In this document: positions 13,821 through 18,775 of the stretch, piece by piece | How positions within the stretch are numbered: the stretch's first letter is position 1 | Layout of the letters: every line of letters begins with the position of its first letter | Assembly: GCA_005882235.1 (NCBI GenBank) | Contig: VBCT01000056.1 | Coordinates: forward strand, 1 to 18,775 | Source of the DNA: Betaproteobacteria bacterium | GTDB lineage: Bacteria > Pseudomonadota > Gammaproteobacteria > Burkholderiales > SG8-39 | Reading direction: 5' to 3' | Length of the DNA: 18,775 nt | The notes under the pieces: generated by a model | Seen by the model: only the letters and a program-made list of their open reading frames with translations | Database searches by the model: none | Told to the model about the DNA's origin: nothing | Position numbers and translations under genes: made by a program

Positions 13821-14399
13821 ATGTTCGCACGCCTGATGCCGCACGAAGGCCGGTTCTTCACCTATTTCACCGAGCATGCCACGCTCATCCTGCAAGGCGC
13901 CGTCGAGCTGAAGGCGATGATGGACAACATGGGCGAGACCGAGAGCCGTGCCCACAACATCCTCCTGCACCAGACCTTCATCACGCCGATCGACGGGGAC
14001 GAGATCCACCAGCTCATCACCCGCATGGACGACATCCTCGACCTGATGGAGGACGTATCGCAAAGCGTGTTCCTCTACGACATCCGCAAGATCCCCGACG
14101 AAGCAAAGCGGCTCGCGGAGATCTGCGTAGCCTGCGCTGAGAAGGTCAAGGCTGCGGTCGATCTCCTCAACAACATGGGAAACGCGGAAAAAATCATGAA
14201 GATCTGCGCGGACATCGACCGGCTCGAGACCGACGCCGACCAGGTGCTGCGCTCGGCCATGGCGAAGCTTTTCCGCAACGAGCCCGACACCCGCGAGCTG
14301 ATCAAGCTGAAGGAGATCTACGAGCACCTGGAGACGGTCACCGACAAGTGCGAGGACGTGGCCAATATCATCGAGGGCATCGTCATCGAGAATTCCTGA
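13821..14399 (+). CDS. DUF47 (PhoU-like) family protein, apparently with internal deletion
   Basis: DUF47 proteins are all-helical PhoU relatives encoded beside PiT phosphate transporters, which they probably regulate. This 192-residue copy has the usual N-terminus (FARLMPHEGRFFTYF), the core HQTFITPIDGDEIHQLITRM followed by DDILDLMED (50-78), and two ExxxD metal-motif candidates (E136-D140 in RLETDADQV, E171-D175 in LETVTDKCEDVAN). It is shorter than the roughly 205-210 residues I expect. The sequence passes from ESRAHNI (41-47) straight to LLHQTF (48-53), where relatives have about 16 more residues carrying the first ExxxD (ExxADxxTH). The frame is intact and the Shine-Dalgarno site is strong, so it is probably expressed. 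It ends 16 nt before pit. Confidence 0.88.
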   Translation: MFARLMPHEGRFFTYFTEHATLILQGAVELKAMMDNMGETESRAHNILLHQTFITPIDGDEIHQLITRMDDILDLMEDVSQSVFLYDIRKIPDEAKRLAEICVACAEKVKAAVDLLNNMGNAEKIMKICADIDRLETDADQVLRSAMAKLFRNEPDTRELIKLKEIYEHLETVTDKCEDVANIIEGIVIENS

Positions 14400-14415
14400 T
14401 CCAAGACCGGCCCGC

Positions 14416-15414
14416 ATGTCGATCAGCTTCCAAATCGTGGTGTTCCTGATCCTGCTCGCGCTTGCGTTCGACTTCCTCAACGGCTTTCACGACGCCGCGA
14501 ACTCGATCGCCACGATCGTCTCCACCGGCGCCATGAGCCCGCACTGGGCGGTCGCCTGGGCGGCGTTCTTCAACTTCATCGCGTTTCTCGTGTTCGGCTT
14601 CGCGGTCGCCACCACCATAGGCAAGGGCATCGTCGATCCGGCCATCGTCGATCATTACGTCGTTTTCGGCGCGCTGTGCGGCGCAATCACCTGGAATCTC
14701 ATTACTTGGTACTACGGCATTCCGTCCAGCTCCTCTCACGCCCTGGTCGGCGGCATCATCGGCGCCGGTGTCGCGAAAGCCGGCGTCAGTAAGCTGGTGG
14801 CGAGCGGCGTTCTCAAGACCGCCGCCGCAATCGTGATATCGCCGCTGTTCGGCTTCGTGCTCGCCATCGCCCTGATGATCGCCGTGTCCTGGATCTTCGC
14901 GCGCTCGACCCCGCGGCGCGTGGACCGCTGGTTCCGGCGGCTGCAGTTCGTCTCGGCTGCGCTCTACAGTCTCGGACACGGCGGCAACGACGCGCAGAAA
15001 ACCATGGGCATCATCTGGATGCTGCTCATCGCATCCGGGCTTTCAGCCGCAAATGAGCCGCTGCCTTTCTGGGTGGTGCTCGCCTGTCAGGCCGCGATGG
15101 GCCTGGGGACGCTCTTCGGCGGCTGGCGCATCGTCAAGACCATGGGCATGCGGATCACCAAACTCAAGCCCGTCGGCGGTTTCTGCGCTTCGGCGAGCGG
15201 TGCGATGACGCTGTTTCTCGCCACCAGCCTCGGCATTCCGGTGTCCACGACGCACACCATCACCGGCTCGATCATCGGCGTGGGCTCGGCCAGGAAGCTG
15301 TCCGCGGTGCGCTGGGGCGTGGCCGGCAACATTATCTGGGCATGGATTTTCACCATCCCAGGCTCGGCGTTCATCGCAGGCGTCGCCTGGTTGCTAGGAA
15401 CAGAATATTTCTAG
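14416..15414 (+). CDS. pit: Inorganic phosphate transporter, PiT family
   Basis: PiT proteins are low-affinity, ion-coupled phosphate (metal-phosphate) importers of the inner membrane. The 332-residue product carries both PiT signatures: DFLNGFHDAANSIAT (19-33) in the N-terminal half, and GHGGNDAQKTMGII (187-200) in the C-terminal half. The paired GIPSSSSHALVGG (101-113) and GIPVSTTHTITGS elements reflect the internal duplication of the family. Ten or so hydrophobic helices are visible, and length is normal. It follows the DUF47 gene by 16 nt, the usual regulator-transporter pairing. The macro-domain gene begins immediately after its TAG. Confidence 0.94.
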   Translation: MSISFQIVVFLILLALAFDFLNGFHDAANSIATIVSTGAMSPHWAVAWAAFFNFIAFLVFGFAVATTIGKGIVDPAIVDHYVVFGALCGAITWNLITWYYGIPSSSSHALVGGIIGAGVAKAGVSKLVASGVLKTAAAIVISPLFGFVLAIALMIAVSWIFARSTPRRVDRWFRRLQFVSAALYSLGHGGNDAQKTMGIIWMLLIASGLSAANEPLPFWVVLACQAAMGLGTLFGGWRIVKTMGMRITKLKPVGGFCASASGAMTLFLATSLGIPVSTTHTITGSIIGVGSARKLSAVRWGVAGNIIWAWIFTIPGSAFIAGVAWLLGTEYF

Positions 15415-15933
15415 ATGTCTGAACGGCTGACCGCCATCGAGACCGACATCACGCGGCTCGCGGTGGACGCCATCGTCAACGCGGCGAACACCAGCTTGCT
15501 CGGCGGCGGCGGGGTCGACGGCGCAATCCACCGCGCCGCGGGGCCGGAATTGCTGCGCGAGTGCCGAACGCTCGGCGGCTGCGCCACCGGCGACGCAAAG
15601 ATCACCCGCGGCTATCTGCTGGCGGCGAAGCACGTGATCCACACCGTCGGCCCGGTCTGGAACGGCGGGGCGAGCGGCGAGCCGGAGCTGCTTGCTTCCT
15701 GCTACCGGCGCAGCCTCGAGCTCGCTCTCGCGCACGGGATCCGCACCGTCGCTTTTCCCGCCATCAGTTGCGGCGTTTACGGGTATCCGATGGAACGCGC
15801 CGCCAGGATCGCAGTGCGCGAGTGCCGCCGGTTTACTCGGGAGCACGACGCGATCGAGCGAATAACGTTTGCGCTTTTCGGCTCCGATGCGCTCGCGATC
15901 TACCAAGCGGAGCTCGCGCAGCCTATGCCGTGA
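15415..15933 (+). CDS. Macro-domain O-acetyl-ADP-ribose deacetylase / ADP-ribosyl hydrolase (YmdB-like)
   Basis: The 172-residue product is a single MacroD/YmdB-type macro domain, a class that hydrolyses O-acetyl-ADP-ribose and removes ADP-ribose from proteins or nucleic acids. Diagnostic elements are D11 (adenine contact), VNAANTSLLGGGGVDGAIHRAAG (21-43, with catalytic N25 and D35), GCATGDAKIT (55-64), VIHTVGPVW (74-82) and FPAISCGVYGYP (114-125). Its ATG directly follows the pit stop codon, with no base between and no Shine-Dalgarno sequence, so translation probably depends on reinitiation after pit. It could serve a phosphate/ADP-ribose salvage role or may simply share transcription. Confidence 0.93.
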   Translation: MSERLTAIETDITRLAVDAIVNAANTSLLGGGGVDGAIHRAAGPELLRECRTLGGCATGDAKITRGYLLAAKHVIHTVGPVWNGGASGEPELLASCYRRSLELALAHGIRTVAFPAISCGVYGYPMERAARIAVRECRRFTREHDAIERITFALFGSDALAIYQAELAQPMP

Positions 15934-15947
15934 GAAAATGAGCGGTC

Positions 15948-17021
15948 ATGGCCCTCTGGCAGCCCTCGACTCTGGCGCGCTACCTGTTCGTGGCGTACCT
16001 GCCGCTCGTGGTCTACGCGAGCCTGCACCCGTTCTCGGGCTGGCGCGACCGTGGCCTGCCGCCGTTCGCCTTCCTCACGGCTCCGTTTCCCCGTCCCATC
16101 CCGGTATTCGACGTCGTCGCGAACATCATCGGCTACATGCCGCTCGGCTTTCTCGCCGTGTTGGCGGTGTATCCCTGGCTGCGCCGCAGTTACGCCCTGG
16201 GTTTCGGCCTCGCCTGCTCGGCATCCTTGAGCTTCGTGCTCGAGTCGCTGCAGCTCTACCTGCCTACGCGCGCATCCTCGAACCTCGACCTGCTCGCCAA
16301 TACCGTGGGCGGCGCGGCCGGCGCCCTCGCCGCCCTCGCCACGACGCGGCCCTTGATGGACGCCGAAGGACTGCAGCGCCTGCGCAACAGGCTGTTCGTT
16401 CCGGGGCGCCGGACCGATCTCGGGCTGGTGCTGCTCGGGCTGTGGCTGTTCGCGCAGCTCAATCCCGAAACGCTGCTCTTCGGCACGGGCGATCTGCGCG
16501 ATTTATTCAAGACGCCCTCAGGCAAGCTCTACCCCGCCGAAGTATTCCTGCGCGTGGAGGCCGGGGTCGCCTGCGCGAACGGCCTGGCGGCGGGATTGCT
16601 CGCCTTGTGCCTCACCGCGCGCGACCAGCCGGCGCGGGGAGGGGTCGTGATCTTTCTGGCTGCGGCGCTGGTGGTGCACAGCTTCGGATTCGGCCTGCTC
16701 GTCAACTCCCAGGACATCCTCTCCTGGGTGACCCCCGGTGCCCTCTATGGCGTGGCTGTAGCAATCCCGCTGCTGCTGCTCGCGGCAGGGATGCCACGCA
16801 TCGCGCAGCTCGCGCTCACGGGCGTTGCCCTGATGGCGGCGACGGCCCTCGTCAATCTCGCCCCCGCCAATCCGTACATGACTGCCTCTTTCGCGCTGTG
16901 GCAGCAGGGTCACTTTCTCAATTTCAACGGCGCGACGCGCGTCGTTTCCGCCGTGTGGCCGTTCGCCGCGATGGTCTATCTAGTTCTGCTCGCCGCCGCC
17001 CGCGGTCAGGTAAATGAGTAG
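15948..17021 (+). CDS. VanZ-family membrane protein
   Basis: The 357-residue product is a multi-pass membrane protein whose N-terminal third is a VanZ domain: VANIIGYMPLGFLAV (58-71), ESLQLYLPTRASSNLDLLAN (99-118; conserved E99, Q102, R108, D114, N118) and a glycine-rich helix after it. VanZ is named for a teicoplanin-resistance protein, but chromosomal homologues of this kind are mostly uncharacterised. Residues about 155-357 add five or six further hydrophobic segments with no motif I know. ATG 15948 lies 14 nt after the macro-gene stop and lacks a Shine-Dalgarno sequence; a GAAAAT box ends 8 nt upstream of it. Confidence 0.85.
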   Translation: MALWQPSTLARYLFVAYLPLVVYASLHPFSGWRDRGLPPFAFLTAPFPRPIPVFDVVANIIGYMPLGFLAVLAVYPWLRRSYALGFGLACSASLSFVLESLQLYLPTRASSNLDLLANTVGGAAGALAALATTRPLMDAEGLQRLRNRLFVPGRRTDLGLVLLGLWLFAQLNPETLLFGTGDLRDLFKTPSGKLYPAEVFLRVEAGVACANGLAAGLLALCLTARDQPARGGVVIFLAAALVVHSFGFGLLVNSQDILSWVTPGALYGVAVAIPLLLLAAGMPRIAQLALTGVALMAATALVNLAPANPYMTASFALWQQGHFLNFNGATRVVSAVWPFAAMVYLVLLAAARGQVNE

Positions 17022-17053
17022 GAAGCGCGCCCGAGGACGCCCGCGCGTCGCAG

Positions 17054-17059
17054 TATAAT
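17054..17059 (+). promoter_or_regulatory. Perfect TATAAT -10 box upstream of the ferredoxin gene
   Basis: TATAAT lies in the 140-bp gap after the VanZ gene, 102 nt before ATG 17162. The -35 region is GC-rich and not recognisable. A predicted start near 17066 puts the inverted repeat 17068-17081 at the very 5' end of the leader. Confidence 0.4.
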
Positions 17060-17067
17060 TAGCGTGA

Positions 17068-17081
17068 CGCTCGTTCGAGCG
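17068..17081. repeat. 14-bp inverted repeat CGCTCG-TT-CGAGCG
   Basis: The 6-bp arms are perfect around two T residues. It begins about 8 nt after the TATAAT box and so would span the transcription start. No T-run follows, so a terminator is unlikely; an operator or 5' stem is possible. Confidence 0.4.
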
Positions 17082-17161
17082 GCGCGGGCGCGGCTCAGAA
17101 GTCACGGCTTCCGGTGTCGCGCGCCGCTCAACTCGCTTACCGTCCACATCCGGAACCTGTG

Positions 17162-17470
17162 ATGAGCTACTACGAAAGACACGTTTTTTTCTGCTGCAAC
17201 CAGCGCCAGAACGGCGAGACCTGCTGCAACGACAAAGGTGCGAGCGGAATGCGCGACTACGCGAAAAAGCGGGTCAAGGAATTGGGACTCGCCGGTCCGG
17301 GTAAGGTGCGGGTGAATCAGGCGGGGTGCCTGGACCGCTGCGAGGAAGGGCCCTGCGTCGTGGTGTACCCGGAGGCGGTCTGGTACACCTACGTCGACCG
17401 CGCCGATATTGACGAGATCATCGAGGAGCACCTCAAGGCCGGCCGGGTGGTCGCACGCCTCCGCATATGA
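17162..17470 (+). CDS. Thioredoxin-like [2Fe-2S] ferredoxin
   Basis: The 102-residue product is a thioredoxin-fold [2Fe-2S] ferredoxin (2Fe-2S ferredoxin-like/NuoE-like family). Seven cysteines are visible: C11, C12, C21, C22, then C56, C60 and C65 in GCLDRCEEGPC. The C-x(3)-C pair after NQAG is the usual second half of the cluster site. The start HVFFCCNQR at residues 7-15 and the end YTYVDRADIDEIIEEHL fit the family. ATG 17162 is preferred over GTG 17114 because conserved sequence begins at once. Its TGA overlaps the next ATG (ATGA, 17467-17470), implying coupling with the hydrolase. The redox partner is unknown. Confidence 0.9.
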   Translation: MSYYERHVFFCCNQRQNGETCCNDKGASGMRDYAKKRVKELGLAGPGKVRVNQAGCLDRCEEGPCVVVYPEAVWYTYVDRADIDEIIEEHLKAGRVVARLRI

Positions 17471-18075
17471 GCGGGGCGGGTGAGCGCGTCTTCATCGACG
17501 GTGCGGCGGGCAGGATCGAGACCTTCATCGAGCGTCCTGCAGGTGCAACGCGCGGCGCGGCGCTCGTCGCCCATCCGCACCCTCTCTACGGCGGGACGCT
17601 CGACAACAAGGTCGTGCAGACTCTCGCGAGAACCTTCCTCGAGCTCGGCTACGTGGCGCTGCGCCCCAACTTCCGCGGCGTCGGCGCCTCCGAGGGCGTG
17701 CACGACGAAGGCAGGGGCGAAACCGAGGACCTGCTCCGCGTCGCTGCGTACGCCAAGGAGAACTTCGGCGATTTGCCGCTCGTGCTCGCGGGTTTTTCCT
17801 TCGGCGCCGCGGTTCAGACGCAGGTGGCGCAGCGCACCAGCCCGCATCGCGTGGTGCTGGTGGGCGTCGCGGTCGGCCGCTTTCCGTCGGAGGCCGTGCC
17901 CAGCGACTCGATCGTGATCCACGGCGAGCGGGACGAGACCGTTGCGCTCGCGAAGGTGCTCGATTGGGCGCGGCCGCAGGAATTGCCGGTCGTGGTCATT
18001 CCCGGCGCGGATCATTTCTTCCACTTGCGCCTGAACGTCATCAAGAACATCGTCAAAGGTTCATGGCGGTACTAG
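17467..18075 (+). CDS. Alpha/beta hydrolase, COG2945 type
   Basis: The 202-residue cytoplasmic protein is a small alpha/beta hydrolase. It has the characteristic HPHPLYGGTLDNKVV (36-50) contributing the oxyanion hole, NFRGVGASEG (68-77), the nucleophile elbow GFSFG (S111), and the acid and base in HGERDETV (D156) and GADHFFH (H183), so the catalytic triad is complete. The substrate is unknown; relatives are annotated only as predicted hydrolases. It overlaps the ferredoxin gene by 4 nt and the ABC ATPase gene by 13 nt, which suggests a translationally coupled operon. Confidence 0.9.
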   Translation: MSGAGERVFIDGAAGRIETFIERPAGATRGAALVAHPHPLYGGTLDNKVVQTLARTFLELGYVALRPNFRGVGASEGVHDEGRGETEDLLRVAAYAKENFGDLPLVLAGFSFGAAVQTQVAQRTSPHRVVLVGVAVGRFPSEAVPSDSIVIHGERDETVALAKVLDWARPQELPVVVIPGADHFFHLRLNVIKNIVKGSWRY

Positions 18076-18775
18076 TGGCTCACGGCCTGCGCAAGTCCTA
18101 CGGCGGCGCGGAGGTGGTCGCCGGCGTGAACTTCGCGATCGCGCCGGGCGAATGCTTCGGGCTGCTAGGCCCCAACGGCGCCGGCAAGACCACCACCTTG
18201 AGGTTGTGCCTCGGCCTCACCGATCCCGACGGCGGCTCGGTCGAGCTGATGCAGCGCCCCGTGCCCGGTGAAGCGCGGCCCGCCCGCGCGCGCGTGGGTG
18301 TGGTGCCGCAGATGGACAACCTCGATCCCGATTTCACCGTCAGCGAAAACCTGCTCGTCTACGGCCGTTACTTCGGTCTCTCCGAGCGCGCCGTCCGGGC
18401 GCGCATCCCCCAGCTGCTCGACTTCGCGGGCCTCACCGCGCGCGCCGCGTCGCAAATCCAGACGCTCTCCGGCGGAATGAAACGGCGCCTCACCCTCGCG
18501 CGCGCGCTCATCAACGATCCCGACCTGATCTTCATGGACGAACCCACCACGGGGCTCGACCCGCAGGCGCGCCATCTGATCTGGGAGCGGTTGAAGCAGC
18601 TCCTCGCCGGGGGGAAAACCATTGTCCTCACCACGCATTTCATGGAGGAGGCCGAGCGGTTGTGCGCGCGGCTCGCCATCATGGACCGCGGGCGCTTCAT
18701 CACAGAGGGAAGCCCGCGCGAGCTCATCCTCCGCCACACCGAGCGGCACGTTGTCGAGGCGCACGGCGACGGCGT
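18063..18775 (+). CDS. ABC transporter ATP-binding protein, NodI/DrrA-like (3' end outside window)
   Basis: 237 complete codons are visible. Walker A is GPNGAGKT (36-43), the Q-loop glutamine is Q83 in VGVVPQMDNLDPDFTV, the signature is LSGGM (135-139), Walker B is DLIFMDE (154-160, catalytic E160) and the switch histidine is H192 in LTTHFMEEAERL. The PQMDNLDPDFTVSENL stretch and GRYFGL are typical of the NodI branch of ABC-2 exporters. Outside rhizobia this does not imply nodulation, so no gene symbol is given. The partner permease is expected just beyond the window. ATG 18063 has AAAGG 4 nt upstream and lies within the hydrolase gene (13-nt overlap). Confidence 0.93.
   Translation, partial: MAVLVAHGLRKSYGGAEVVAGVNFAIAPGECFGLLGPNGAGKTTTLRLCLGLTDPDGGSVELMQRPVPGEARPARARVGVVPQMDNLDPDFTVSENLLVYGRYFGLSERAVRARIPQLLDFAGLTARAASQIQTLSGGMKRRLTLARALINDPDLIFMDEPTTGLDPQARHLIWERLKQLLAGGKTIVLTTHFMEEAERLCARLAIMDRGRFITEGSPRELILRHTERHVVEAHGDG

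Noticed and set aside
12244..13836. 530-codon open frame in a second plus-strand phase
   Set aside because: It overlaps the sodium:solute symporter throughout; its product is arginine/histidine-rich with no recognisable domain, while the symporter frame has family motifs and helices.
15948..17021. Glycopeptide resistance determinant (VanZ)
   Set aside because: Only the VanZ domain is present, with no vanHAX-type genes nearby; chromosomal VanZ-family proteins are common and mostly uncharacterised.
18063..18775. Nodulation factor exporter NodI
   Set aside because: The sequence is NodI-like, but this branch is widespread in non-nodulating bacteria and no nod gene is present in the window.
1..18775. 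Mobile element, phage, CRISPR or defence island
   Set aside because: No transposase, integrase, tRNA attachment site, direct-repeat array or clear composition shift was seen; gene order is that of a housekeeping chromosome region.

Overview
The window is a GC-rich (roughly 65 %), densely coded bacterial chromosome segment. Gene content and order point to a betaproteobacterium (Nitrosomonadales/Rhodocyclales/Burkholderiales type). The indicators are polA next to a DUF2782 gene and a choline-kinase-type homoserine kinase, a BPSS1780-family membrane protein, and a DUF971-ubiE-Tim44-like-ubiJ-ubiB cluster, all typical of that class. I saw no tRNA, rRNA, CRISPR array, insertion sequence or phage gene. 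No gene-free gap exceeds about 220 bases.

Layout. (1) 1-1857, minus: N-terminal two thirds of DNA polymerase I, cut by the window edge. (2) 1866-2000, plus: a 44-codon ORF that looks like the collapsed remnant of a LOG-family (TIGR00730) gene, starting 8 bp from polA in the divergent direction. (3) 2073-4218: DUF2782 protein, homoserine kinase ThrB, BPSS1780-family membrane protein. (4) 4307-8014: a HIT-family protein followed by two tandem, diverged paralogues of about 520-530 residues. The first carries a correctly spaced PilZ-type c-di-GMP signature (RxxxR, then DxSxxG); the second has lost it. (5) 8098-12304: DUF971 protein, UbiE, Tim44-like membrane protein, UbiJ and UbiB, a ubiquinone biosynthesis cluster. 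(6) 12314-13753: sodium:solute symporter. (7) 13821-15933: DUF47 (PhoU-like) regulator, PiT phosphate transporter and a macro-domain ADP-ribose hydrolase whose ATG directly follows the transporter stop codon. (8) 15948-17021: VanZ-family membrane protein. (9) 17162-18775: thioredoxin-like [2Fe-2S] ferredoxin, COG2945-type alpha/beta hydrolase and a NodI-like ABC ATPase cut by the window edge, coupled by overlapping genes.

Most of this is housekeeping DNA. The points most worth a second look are: the tandem PilZ-like pair with unequal preservation of the ligand motif; a 15-bp inverted repeat placed between putative -35 and -10 boxes upstream of the second copy; the 44-codon LOG remnant, which seems to join the two ends of the parent protein; a DUF47 protein that appears to lack the segment carrying its first ExxxD metal-binding motif; and a series of genes whose start codons lie about 6-8 nt after a -10-like box without a Shine-Dalgarno sequence, as expected for leaderless mRNAs. 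Everything here comes from reading the sequence and from recalled family knowledge; no database search was run.
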